64,000 nt of DNA, from positions 6,587,501 through 6,651,500 of the forward strand of contig OU612074.1 in the NCBI GenBank assembly GCA_914767715.1, read 5' to 3'. Under the pieces are notes generated by a model that saw only the letters and a program-made list of their open reading frames with translations, made no database searches and was not told where the DNA came from. This document shows positions 1-11,283 of this stretch, in pieces; the first letter of the stretch is position 1, and every line of letters begins with the position of its first letter. The position numbers were made by a program, and so were the translations under genes. Source of the stretch: Membranipora membranacea (Eukaryota; Bryozoa; Gymnolaemata; Cheilostomatida; Membraniporidae).

Positions 1-1830
1 GTCTTATAAATTTATCAGAAATGTCATAAGTACCACTCGACTGGAGAGCAGCAGATTTCTTAACGTTATTTACCTTAGAGTGATATGAGTAAGAGCCTAG
101 CTTCAGAGACTATCTAGATTTTTGTTTGGTTATGGGAGGCATGGCACCGTCCCGCGATCATAAAGCGAATCTGATACTTAATTATGAAGAGATTAAGCTT
201 ATTTTCGTGTTGACAGCGGTGGAATGTAAATGACGGCTCGTCATCGAGTCAGCTTGTTACTGAGTCAGCAGAACATTAGGGTAGGTAGGTAGAAAAGGTA
301 GGGTCTTTGACGTTAGGTGAGACATGATATTAGATGATGTGAGGCACTTTGTATGACATAATCGAAATATAATGGACGGTAGAATACAACTACGAAAATC
401 AATGGAAAACACCCAGCAAGAGTTTTATAACGTTTCACTTCCGCAACGGGGTTGGGATATTTACGAGCAGAGTTGTGACTGTCACTCTTACAAAATCAAT
501 TGAATAGGATTAGCTCATAAATACATTTATACTATAGATATAACCAGCGGACCTTCTTATCTGGTCTAGCTTTAACCAAGGTGTTGAAGACTAAGAATAA
601 GTGAATTTTGAGTGCCCAAATATTCCCAGGTAGACAGCAGTGGAATTTCATGATGCCAAGAATGTGGTTGAAAATGAAAACGCTACTACCATCAACCCGG
701 GCAGTACTTGAGCGATTATAATAGAGTAAGAGAAATTGCTCAAAAGCTGCAGGTTTTTCTGTCAGGTTTTCCCATCAGGTTTTGCTTTCATGTAAGCTTT
801 CATTTGGAGAAACAAAAAACAAAACAAAGATTTTTGGTAGGTTCAAACGTAAACTTATACAAAAGAAACATTATTGTAGTTAGTGTAAGTGCATTTTGAG
901 AGAGTTGTCTCTAGCCCCTTGACCACAGTAGGGTATGACATCACAGTAGGAAGGGTGATGTATCCCACCCTTCCTGATCACAGACACACATTTGGTGACA
1001 GATGGAATATTAATCTACATAACAGTCTACACTTCTCATCATCTGTGACAGAAAATCGATAGAGTATTTCACTTGTTAATTAAAATTTCACAGAAACAAA
1101 CGGAAATGTTACTGTCCGAAGTTTTCCTGCAATAACAATATCTATTCTCTGGGGGGAGATTAAAATATAGGCAATTTCTCAGAACTTGTTGGAAGAAAGA
1201 AATAAGAATGGGGCCTATACTCGTTTCTATTATGATCAAACGAGAAAACATTTTAAATAGTCCAAAAACACATTTCCGTGGAGCTTGGAACTAGTACCTT
1301 TGAAGAGCGAGAAACTCGCAGGAAGATAAGTTGGTCAACTTCGTGAAGCCTTGACATAGTGAAGTTCATGGCTAACAAACAGCTACTCAACCTCATTTAT
1401 TTATAAAAACTCCAACCCTAGGTGGTGAAAAGTTTACCATACAAACTAGGTACTCAAACCGTGCTCCTACTTTGTCACATAGAAAAGTTTTGACAAAATC
1501 AATTGGTAAAGGTAAATGTTTACCATGCAAAGGCTACCAATTTATAGCCTTGTATCAAATCATATTGAGTTGTAGACCAAGAATACTGACTGCTGATATG
1601 AATATTTAATATATAAATCGAGGTCTATATGTAGGCAGAATTATGGCCCCTGGTCTGCCGATAACAACAGCCCGAAATGTCATGACCAATTCATGAGATG
1701 GTAAGTGTTCAATGATCTTGGTTTACATGTGGAATTGCCCCCGGAATATTTGTTATTGAACTCCCAGGGGCCTCTGATACTATGAACTCATATTAATGTA
1801 AATCCCATATATAATAGCTCTATATACTAG
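1..1830. other. No gene recognised
   Basis: AT-rich DNA with no exon-like reading frames. It holds only the small hairpin at 948-975. Confidence 0.6.
948..975. repeat. Hairpin with perfect 10-bp stem
   Basis: AGGAAGGGTG, loop of 8 nt, then CACCCTTCCT. A longer inverted repeat of similar G-rich sequence lies at about 60609-60705. Confidence 0.7.
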
Positions 1831-2053
1831 CCTGTTTATGACATAACAGAGGTTTTGCTGCACCTAAAGAGGGACGCGAGTTGATCAAAATCCTCGTACT
1901 GAGAGTGTGATACATCCTAAAAAACTAGAATGCGTCCTGAGGCCATGGTGGATTTCCTAATCGTGAGTGTGCATCAAGCTGCCAGAAACTGAAACAGGCA
2001 CATAATCGCCCATTGGCAGTGACACATTGATCTTAGCCAATAGGCCGAGAAGT
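1831..2053 (-). mobile_element. SINE copy with U2 snRNA-like head
   Basis: Read on the minus strand, the 5' end is ACTTCTCGGCCTATTGGCTA followed by AGATCAA, matching the first roughly 30 nt of U2 snRNA apart from one substitution and a nearby inserted T, and stopping before the branch-point-pairing region. The body is shared with 22511-22743 and 22759-22985. Imperfect 11-bp flanking repeats, CTATATACTAG at 1820-1830 and CTATATAGTAG at 2054-2064, look like target-site duplications and support retroposition. Confidence 0.72.
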
Positions 2054-3489
2054 CCTATATAGTAGTCACAAACGAATGTCCATGGCGTATCTGTGGTCAT
2101 CCAGCAAGTCGTATTATCCTGGAGGCATTTAGGTTCATGGCATGTTGTCAAGTTTTTTATACGGCCAAATTAAACATTGTAAGTTTATCCTGAGATTGAC
2201 TTTGTGTTTCTTTTCTGTGGGTTTATTATATTTGATCAATCGGATAGAAATTTGATCTGGATACGCCATGAGGCGGCATGTTGTGACATTTTACTTAAAT
2301 GATCTAATAAATCCTTCTCTAAAAGACGGACCAAAGAATAGTAGAGCCGGAGATCAAAGAGGAGGATTTTAGAGATGAAGACATCAGAGAGGAGGATTTA
2401 TCAGAAATAGACATAATTACACTCATTGTCATAAGTTATATTATCATTATCTATGATTGTTTTCAAATCAAGAAATATACAGGTCCTATATTATGATGTC
2501 CTCCGGCAATGCCCTGCCAATGTCATGTTGCATCTTATATTCATTACATAAAAGAAAAGTGTGTTCTATCGCAACCAAGTGTCAACCATTCCCATAATTC
2601 AACTGTCGCTGATTTTTCATTGAATTAAAGTATCATGGCTTTATCCTATCTGCTAGCCTCAACCATAACAGATAAAGATGGATTTGTTAAATGACCCACA
2701 GCTGATCTAAGTTATCAAAGAGGTGACACTAATCTCACTGATTCTTCCTGTTGGGAAATGTAAACAATCCAATCAACTTGCCCCTTCCCCACAAGCTTTC
2801 TCTATTCTCTGTTATGTTATGGAGTTTAGTTTCGCTGGTTTTGGAGAGACCTAGTCTTAGCAAGCACTAAAATTTGGCTAGTTGAGGTATAGGGGTCTAC
2901 ATTAGGTTTCAATAATTCAATCCTGTGAAAAAAGGGAACTGTTCCTCCTGCAAATTTACACTTTACTACTTTAGGGAAATCCAAAGATAGAAACTCACCT
3001 CTCTATTGGAGCTTGTATCGGCTGCCTTTTATTTTTCTTCTTCAGCGGCTGTTTCCCGTTGAAACAAGATAATAGAGATCTTGCCACAGACATGGCTATT
3101 AGTCTCTCGAACCTCTAGTTCTAGTTAAGCCTGACTATATAGGATACTTGGGTTTGTGCTGATGTTAATTAGTATCCTCTCCAATCCGCAAGTGGCCCTT
3201 CAAACACAATTCACTTCTGTGTAAGTTATCTCGGTGCAGTGGGTTATGCAGACAACGATAATTTTGTCTGTAAAGCTAACAAAATTTTGTTCGTTATTAA
3301 TCACATTGATTTACTTTCAGTTTGTACACAGAATGGTGTGTCCATACAAATTCAATTTCCTACTATTTTGTCAAATCGCTAATGAATCCACTTTGATCAT
3401 CAGCATCAAATACATTTCATCACGTTATTAGCAAGGGTACTAAAGCAGACTACAAATAAGTGACTTACAATGTTTTGCCAATGGAATAC

Positions 3490-3610
3490 TAGACCAAGTT
3501 TGGTCCATTTTCCTGCACTCCGAGTTGCTCCTGATCCACTGGTCACGACCAGTGGATCAGGTGCAACTCCGAATGCACGCAATCGGATTAAACTTGATCT
3601 GATAGAATGC
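3490..3610. repeat. Long imperfect palindrome (foldback or MITE-like element)
   Basis: Inner arms of 30 bp (about 3515-3544 and 3547-3576) differ at three positions around a 2-bp centre. A less perfect pairing extends each arm to about 60 bp, with AGACCAAGTTTGG on one side pairing AAACTTGATCTG-type sequence on the other. It accounts for a spurious 117-codon reading frame here. Confidence 0.78.
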
Positions 3611-4445
3611 TGGTTTAGAGTATCAGAATCAGTCCAAATGCCTTATTGTTCAAAAATGAGGTCAAAAACTAGATATATAGCATCCTGCTCAAAAGGTTTA
3701 AAAATACAATTCCTTGATAAAAAGCCTATATATTATGGCTTCATATCAATGAATTATTTAGCCACATGGATTAGCTTTCACAAATTAACAAGACAAAACC
3801 CTTTGATATATAATCAAGCATAACAAAGATTGTGATATCCATTATCTAATCTCTCACTTATACTCCGAGAAGAAGCATCAAGTATCATCCAAACTTCCTG
3901 CCGTCACGCTTGAAGCTGCCAGGGATGTCAATATTAAAGACTGAACAGGAATAGCACATTGTTTGCTGCTGTCATATGGTAGCAACAGCAAAGTTAATGA
4001 ATGACACTTAATTACTTATTGGGAAAAATAGAGACCAACGCAAACAATACCTGCTGCTGCCTTATAGCCTGAGTTCTTACTGAGATAAGATAGCACATTG
4101 CGGGCCGTACATATGGTTTGACAGATTCTCGATGTTGTTTTTGCAACTAAACTCTAGCAGATGCAAAAAAGATTGCTGAAAGATACTCTTTTATTATCAC
4201 AGTATCTTGGTCATGCAAATTATTGATTACAAAGTGAATGTCATTTGGTTGCAGTTTGACAACTATTAGGCCTGAAACTAATTTTAAAAAAAGGTTCAGT
4301 GCCTGCAATGTTCGCAGTCTACAGACTATAGTATCAGTAATTAAAGAAATTAAGAGTATAATTCATGATTGCCCAAACTTTATCAATAAATCTCAGTTAA
4401 TTACTATTGATTAGTGATTATACTCTAGAGGAAAAGTCCGAGATA

Positions 4446-4496
4446 TGCCCTATATGCCCTATATGCCCTATATACCCTATATGCCCTATATGCCCT
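4446..4496. repeat. 9-bp tandem repeat
   Basis: Six copies of GCCCTATAT, one with a G-to-A change (ACCCTATAT), in otherwise featureless DNA. Confidence 0.9.
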
Positions 4497-5392
4497 GGAC
4501 AACTTACCAACTGCAGAATGTTGTGAGGTTTCAGCAGCAACCCAACCTAGTTAATTCGGCTAGTTAGCCAAAGCATTGAAAGATAGATAACATGTGATTG
4601 ATCTTGTTGCGTTGACATAAGCTAGCAAATTACGACTTTCCCATCGTTGTTGATACAGTTAAAATGACTGACTTTTGGTGGAAGCCACTGATGTATATTC
4701 CATATCAGTGGTGGAAGTACTTTGTATGCGGACATGGAACAAGTGTTAAGTCACTAATGGTGAAACAATACGATTTCTCCAAGTACAATGGCGCACTTTA
4801 TTTGATCATGTTAGAAGATTGTGAAGCATGGTCCTTGTGACACATTGACCCCATTGTATGTAACATCTGTGGTAATTGATTGAGGGTACAGTATTGTGTA
4901 GAAATCAGAGACTGACATGAGTCCTAGAGATAAGTCTGAGGGTACTAATGCATAGCTCACTGCCCTCACTGCCCTTTAAAAACAAGAGACGACATCTGTC
5001 ATTTGTAGGGCAAGAAACCCTTCGAAACAGTACCCGCATCTTACAATAGCATTACTTCGATTTTGCTAACAAACTTATTAATTAGTACTAGAAGTACGCT
5101 GTGTAGCGTGATTCTGGAAACAGCAACTAAATACAAACACTAACTTGGATCGAGAAAAACTTTAATTTTGGTGATTCTGAAGTTCAAGCCTTGGAGTAAT
5201 CTGCCTTTAAACAAGGGAGCATAACTTTGTGCTGCCTATCATAAAATACTATCCCGGGGAAGTCTAAGTTTACGGGGTTTTGACAAGCGATTGTATCAGT
5301 TTTGGCAGCCTTTGCTGTGATCTGTAATGTGAAATGTATTGACATATCCCAGCAATGTCTTGACTGTAAACAAACACACTTTTACTGACTCT

Positions 5393-5645
5393 AGAAGGTG
5401 GCTCAGCTGGTTGGAGCTTCGGTCTTCAGCGTGCATGCGTTGAAGGTTGTGGGTTTGAATCCCACTGCACTCCACTGATTACTGAGGACTGTTGGACCCC
5501 CAGGTGTGCTCTGACCTGCCTACAAACTGAGAGCAGATTGGCGCAGACATTGCAGCCTAGCCCCTAAGGCACCCCGATCTTGCCACCCTTTCTTCGGGAT
5601 GCGGCGAGTGATTAACACTTGTGATTTAACCAACATTTTAATCTC
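5393..5645 (+). mobile_element. tRNA-derived SINE
   Basis: The tRNA-like head has box A TGGCTCAGCTGG (5399-5410) and box B GGTTTGAATCC (5452-5462). A conserved body follows (CCCAGGTGTGCTCTGACCTG, then AAACTGAGAGCA) and a tail ending TGATTTAACCAACATTTTAA. The body is shared with copies at 21.1, 38.1, 49.7 and 62.5 kb. Confidence 0.8.
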
Positions 5646-6164
5646 CTGTCAGATTACTGAGAAAAGGTAGTCGCAAGGTTATGTTTGATACTTGTATTAT
5701 CTCCAACTGAGATTTCTTCATTCATTACATTCAAGAAAAAGTTTTTTGGTTGTCTTGTCTGAGTTGGATGAGGGATGAGTGCCGTACAAAATGTGAAAAG
5801 ATTTAACAAAAATAATTGTGATGTTTTATGATATGGAAATGACAAACTGGTAATCATTGTTATGTACAAAATCAATGTCCGATTATATATGAAAGCCTAT
5901 TTTGTATAACCAAAATAACATCATTTATATTATTGCCTGAAAGATGTTTCCTTAAACAACATAAATATTGGTCATTGAAAACTATAAAAAAAGTTGGCTG
6001 AACCGAAACGAGCAGAATCCATTGATACTTATGATACACATAACTACAAGATAAAGTACACAGCATAGGTGTGTTTGAGCACATGACCTGATATAGAATT
6101 GTATGAGCCCCCCCAAACTCCTGCCTCCGCTCGATGGCCCCCGGCCGGGAGGATATAGAAAGGT

Positions 6165-9100
6165 TTATGAGTTTTGTGATTTATTGTAGTTGCCATTGTT
6201 GTTATCGACTTGTGAGCTCTCATACCCCCCATTAGGACTACTGTTGAGACCGCTGCCAGAGCTAAGGGTCAGCATTTTACCACGATTACATGGCCTTGTC
6301 AATAACTGTATGTACGCCCGTCGGAAAGTCAAGTTCATGGTGGCATAAATGAATATATTTGCGCAGCTGCTTGACCAAGCTAGTATAGTGAAGCTTACGT
6401 ACACTATAGAAGGCATCAAACTGTCCACGTCAGCTATAAAAGCTATGCTTATAGGTGACCAGCAGATCACAATGTTAAGAAACACTATGAATAACATGAG
6501 TACTGTTCGTTTGTGACGATTGTTTTGTCGGATGCTATAGGCTTTGTTTCGGCGCTTTCTCTCAGTCTTTGGTGTCATCTGACGAGGCATCTCATGTTCC
6601 GATGTGACACTGACTCCCCTAAAGGCCACTTGTTTTGTGACGATAAGTTCATCGGAGGAGTTTGTCTGGGCCAAGTTACTGTTTGAAGATATAGAAGGAG
6701 AGTTTTTCATGTTGGCTAGCACTTTAGAAATTGGAGGTAGAAAATGTTTTTCGAGATTTCTTTTGTTCTGTGCTAATTTGAGTAATATCTTTGCGTAGAA
6801 GAATACTGATGCGGCTACAGGTGGGAAAACTCCCAGAATGCAACAGAAGATGACTCCGTACATTCTAGATTCCTCATCATACGCCAAGAAGAAGCAAGTG
6901 CGGAACTTTGTATGATACGCAAACGTGCCATAACCAGCTAGGGGCGGAGTTACCAGGCAGAAACAATATATCCATATAATCACCAGAGACAAAGCTACCG
7001 CTTTCTTTTTAGTGAACTTATCATAGGTCGATTTACTACAGCAGATGACCAGATATCGATTAAAGGCCACCGCTGTAACTGAGGTGAGGGAGCAAAGCAT
7101 GGTCATGATGTTGAATAGAGAAGTGTACGCACAGTAGTCGAGATATGTCGTATCGTTCTCGCCTGAAAACAAATAAAATTCAGAGTTTGTTAGCGATTTT
7201 AGCAACGCAGTTTGACTGAATGCTTGAGTGGATTGAATTTTGGAATACGCAGCCAGGATTTTAAATTACATCTTGGTATCTAAGCATGAGAATACAGTAT
7301 GCAAATACTTTGTTTATACCATATAATCAGGGGCAAGCAACTTCAACTTGTATGCAGCCATCACCAACAACCACAACTTTCAAATACACACCAATATTGA
7401 GACAGCACAGTGTTTATGTCTAAGTTTAGTCTAAGTTCAATACGATTTTTCAGTGTTTTTCTCGACTTTCACAGTGATTTTGAGAATGACATGTCACATT
7501 CCTGTCATATTGACTGGCGCCTTGCACAGCTACTGATGCATTAAATTTTCCATGTTGCCTGTAAATGTTCCTGTTATCATGATGTTGACATTAATCCAAA
7601 AATACATGTAGATAGGTATATAGAATGTTGTGTCATGCTGACAAGTTCAGTTAGAGGTTTGAGTCAGCACAAATGAGAAATCCGGAATATTTGATGATAC
7701 AATGCATTTATACAAGTTATTCTCCTCAATAAGCCCTATAAACTTATTTCTAGTCTTCCTTTGGTCTAAATAAAAAATTTTCAAATGCAAATATCATCTT
7801 CAAAGTTTCTCAACCTGAAATATTTCGGATCGCTTTACATCATTAGCATTATTATAAATTTAGTAGGTTCGAGTTCTATGGGTCCCTGAGATCTGAAACC
7901 AGGTTGATTACCTTGGCCAACCATTTCTCAAAGACAAGACATATATATAGTAAATATTGGATTGCTTACCTTTGAAGAATTCCATGATGGTAGTTGGTAG
8001 GTTTACAGCCAGCAGTAGTATATCGGCCACTGCGAGGTTAGCGACGTAAGCGTTATAGTTTGTGCGAAGTTTTCTCCTACTTATTATTATGTACATAGTC
8101 ATGAGGTTACCGATAACTCCAACCACAAGCATGAGACAGAGTATCACACCCAGTCCAGTCTGCACCTCCTATAGATGAAAAGATCACTATTGTTTCAACT
8201 TTTCTAGATGGTTAATCTAGATGAGCGCTCAGACAGTTGCAATACGACATAGTGGCATTACATTCTCAATCACAAAGGAAATGAGTGGTTGAAATTGTAA
8301 TGCCGCTAACTCACATTGCAGCAGTCTCGGCATTCATTCTATTAGATGGGTAGAGTATGGAGTTACTCCTTAGGTAGAAAAGGGTAGATGATTTTGCTGT
8401 ATTTATTGCAAACTCTTTCCTTATTCACAACACACTGAATGGGGCGGGGGGTGCGTGACTAAGGCCAAAGAATTTTGGGCCCATCTCATCTTTGATATTT
8501 CAATTCACCCCTGCACTTCCTTGTAGCAATTATTCACAACAGACTTTTCCAAAAAGCAGAGTTGCCCACCTCTTTAGCAAGGGGACACAAATCTGCTTGA
8601 TTGGTGATCAATTATTCTCTACAAACAAACAGTGAATATTCAAATTTCCACAGCAATAGATTTGGATTGTTATTGTGATTGAGAAGAACAATGTCAGAAT
8701 ATCGTCGTATGTAACTACAGCTTATAGTTAAAGCTGTCACTGTTTTGCCATCTATGCTATTTTTGTTTGTCAGGAGATATGTGGCAATTACAGAAGCCCT
8801 GGTTCTCAAGGAGCGAGGCATGAGAACAGACACAGGAGAATCACAAGGTATTTCATAATTGGAGGTCTTCTCAGTGATGAAATAATATTATTTGCATTTT
8901 TGAGGACAAAAATATGAAAGCTGTAATGGATTAGAAAGTGACAATTAGCAGTATGAATGTTATGACTCATAAACATTATGTTCTCCGGACACAACCATTA
9001 ATCTCAAGTTATCAATTAGCCTATCAATGGAATGCCTCTGATGTGTTTATTTCTGTATGGGGAGGATTAATGGTTAGGTTTAAATTGTCAACGTCATCCT

Positions 9101-10045
9101 TATGTGACAGGTAGGGAGAGCCCAGCTCAAGAGAAGCCGAACTGTGATTTCGTCAGAAGCTATTACAGCATCTGATGATTGGAGCTAAATTGGTAATTGA
9201 TGATTCGAGGAAAGTATTGCAACAACATGTAGGATTTAGCTCAGCTTCGACTCAAAGAGCTAAAATAGCAAGTGACACATTTCCTCCTGTCCGTAATCAT
9301 GTGAACCAGGAATAGAATCTGTATATTAGTCAAACTTTACCATGGGTAGTTACTGCCAATTAATGCCAGAAATCTCCAAGTTGTTGCTCTTCGTTCCCAA
9401 ATGAAGTTTCCCTGTCTATCACGCTAAATGACATATTATCTTTGTTGTACTTTGATGGACAGATAGTCTCAAAATAAATGACGGCTAGTGGACCCTCCGT
9501 CCAATGCTTATTTTTGATGAGACCACTTTGAATGTTGGGTATGATGGGGAGACTCCAGCTACCAGCTCCCATGCCAAAGCCAGAACTCATAGTGTCAATT
9601 TTTTCACCCCTCCTCCCCATATAATCCTCTACAACTGTCGCTCTCGATGACAAATTGCAGTTTTTTGAGGGATGCAATATGCAAAAATGGCTAGAGGACC
9701 ACTCTCCCACCACCGAATGTCCCAAAAGAGTGTTAGAGCAACAGGTCTAACTGGTAAAGCCTGAGGGATCTATTGCAACGAGCATATACCTGCGGTGTTA
9801 CTAGGAGCGGTTTTCAGCGTCACAGAGGAACTAATCTAAGCGGTTGTGACACACTGAGAATGAAAATGGATAGTGTCACCAGTTCAGAATAAGGAATCCA
9901 GGATAAGAGATATAAACCAGAATGAGAAATCAAGGATGCGATATAAACCACTTACCGCAGACACATAGTCATTTCCAGATGACTCATTATAGTAAGCTGC
10001 CGTTACTGATCCATAAGAAGGCTGCTTGCTGCTGCTCGACATCAT
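6165..10045 (-). CDS. Rhodopsin-class GPCR, melatonin-receptor-like
   Basis: Three coding exons: 10045-9956 (30 aa), 8168-7970 and 7162-6165 (stop 6167-6165), phases 0 and 1, giving 428 aa and seven hydrophobic spans. Visible class A landmarks are GN in TM1, NLAVAD in TM2, disulphide cysteines 107 and 186, NRY at 131-133 in place of DRY, Trp160 in TM4, CWSP at 330-333, and NIFIY at 365-369 in place of NPxxY. Loop 3 is long and basic (about 227-313). N-glycosylation sequons occur at NES in the N-terminus and NDT in extracellular loop 1. NRY together with a proline-less NxxxY and an ICCSKSTYDKF segment after TM3 recalls melatonin receptors and related orphan or moody-type GPCRs. It has no TM7 lysine (residue 359 is Trp), so it is not an opsin, and no Asp at 3.32 (Asn114), so it is not a typical amine receptor. 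I chose ATG 10045 because an in-frame stop lies upstream. The ligand is unknown. Confidence 0.9.
8217..8343. repeat. Imperfect palindrome in the GPCR intron
   Basis: The left arm from about 8221 (including TTGCAATACGACATAGTGGC then ATTACA) pairs with the right arm ending near 8338 (TGTAATGCCGCTAACTCACA then TTGCAG). Pairing covers about 55 bp per arm with scattered mismatches around a short centre. MITE-like, non-coding. Confidence 0.65.
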
Positions 10046-10440
10046 TAAGACTTTAGTAATGTTATCCACGAGGAGTGAGTTAATACCTTAGAGTTTTATA
10101 TGCCCATTTTTACTCTCAGACTGGTGTTGTAGGTGTATCCGCTTATCTAGAAAGGAAAGTTATGAAATTCACCAACGTCGACAGAATCTTATATGAATTT
10201 TCCTGTGTAAAGGTGATGATGTTGAATAAAATTAGAACATGCCCTGGAGTATAAGAAGCTGTAGTGTATATTTAGAAGTAAAAGTTCAACAGCCAGGCTG
10301 TGAATAGATTGATGATGATAAGACGTACCTGGGATAAGTGTAAATTGTCGTGTAAGTCAGTCACGCCGTGCCGCGTAGCTCTCTCCGCTGTCGTTGTAGT
10401 GTTTATTGGGAAGCAGTAAGTGTAGATATGACGATTTTCT
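9956..10440 (-). other. 5' UTR of the GPCR gene: untranslated first exon and 5' part of exon 2
   Basis: A likely non-coding exon runs from about 10440 to 10329 with a CCCAG/GTACGT donor and contains no ATG. An acceptor TTTCTAG precedes 10146, so the next exon (10146-9956) carries 101 nt of leader before the ATG at 10045. That leader holds one three-codon upstream ORF (ATG GGC ATA TAA). Confidence 0.5.
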
Positions 10441-10464
10441 GACAATTAGCAGCTAACTTATCGC

Positions 10465-10472
10465 TATATATA
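10465..10472 (-). promoter_or_regulatory. TATA box candidate of the GPCR gene
   Basis: TATATATA on the minus strand lies about 30 nt upstream of a TCAGA-type initiator near 10442 and of the proposed 5' UTR exon. The spacing fits a TATA-dependent RNA polymerase II promoter. Transcription start not measured. Confidence 0.45.
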
Positions 10473-11029
10473 TTCGCTGTATACCAGACCAGTTACAAAA
10501 TTTTTGTTTACTGGGTCTTTGATGTAGGCAAGTAACTAAGAATAATGTAAGGATGAAGTTTTTCGCAGATATAAGAATTATCCTGGTATATGTATAATCC
10601 GGAGGATATCTGATGTATATTTTTCTCAGTCGACTCTTTGGTTTGATGATATGACTGTCTCCTACTGCGACTGATCCGCTAATGGGAGATCGTCTGCAGT
10701 TTAGCAAAGCTCAATGACTAATAGCTCCACTTATTTCCTGTAGGAATAAATTAGATGATAATTGCATTTTTAACTAATAGCTTATCGTTGGTTATGAATA
10801 AGACATAGACGCAATAAAAATACTGCGTGTGCAAAGAGGAAATGGTCACTATAAAAACTAGTGTGTCACTAATCTACAATCTGAACTGGGTGGAAGCCGA
10901 GAGTCACCACAGAAAGTTTTGAAAAAATGTCAATCAAAACTTGTCAGTTGCATCATCGCAGAAGTTAATCAAGTGTCAAAAAGTGAAATTGCCTTATTAT
11001 GAGGACATCATAATGTAAGTCAGGAACCT

Positions 11030-11283
11030 GTCAAAATATTTTAACAAACGAGAGTTTTAGACTTTAGACGTCAAATTTAGGGCGGAAAAAATTGAAATGT
11101 GATACAGGGGATAGTGATCTGGGACAATGTATCCAGACATAGATTTTTACACATTTTGGGTACTGTCAAAATATTTTAACAAACAAGAGTTGTAGACGTC
11201 AAATTTTGGGAGGAAAAAGTTAAATGTGGTACAAGGGATGATTATCGAGACAATGTGTCCAGTCATAGATTTTCACACATTTT
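11030..11283. repeat. Tandem duplication of about 134 bp
   Basis: Copy 1 starts at TGTCAAAATATTTTAACAAA (11030); copy 2 starts with the same block at 11164. Shared internal landmarks are GACGTCAAATTT, the GACAATGT segment and CATAGATTTT with ACACATTTT. Copy 2 lacks a short stretch. No coding potential seen. Confidence 0.8.

Larger units (their letters stand above)
2065..5392. other. No gene recognised; repeats only
   Basis: It contains the palindrome at 3490-3610 and the 9-bp array at 4446-4496. A stretch near 2836-2895 resembles one near 62085-62145 (ACTAAA.TTTGGCTAG.TGAG), suggesting an unclassified dispersed repeat. Confidence 0.55.

Noticed and set aside
3470-3823. 117-codon plus-strand frame
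   Set aside because: About a third of it is the palindrome at 3490-3610; the rest has no coding character.
5399-5470. Possible functional tRNA genes at the box A/B sites (also 21.1 and 49.7 kb)
   Set aside because: Each is joined to a shared repeated body and tail, and cloverleaf stems are poor, so they are SINE heads.
6165-8168. Reading the GPCR as an opsin or amine receptor
   Set aside because: Residue 359 at the retinal-lysine position is Trp, and position 3.32 is Asn rather than Asp.
9360-9725. 121-codon minus-strand frame in the GPCR intron
   Set aside because: No recognisable domain, lies between two coding exons joined in frame, and lacks convincing splice sites of its own.
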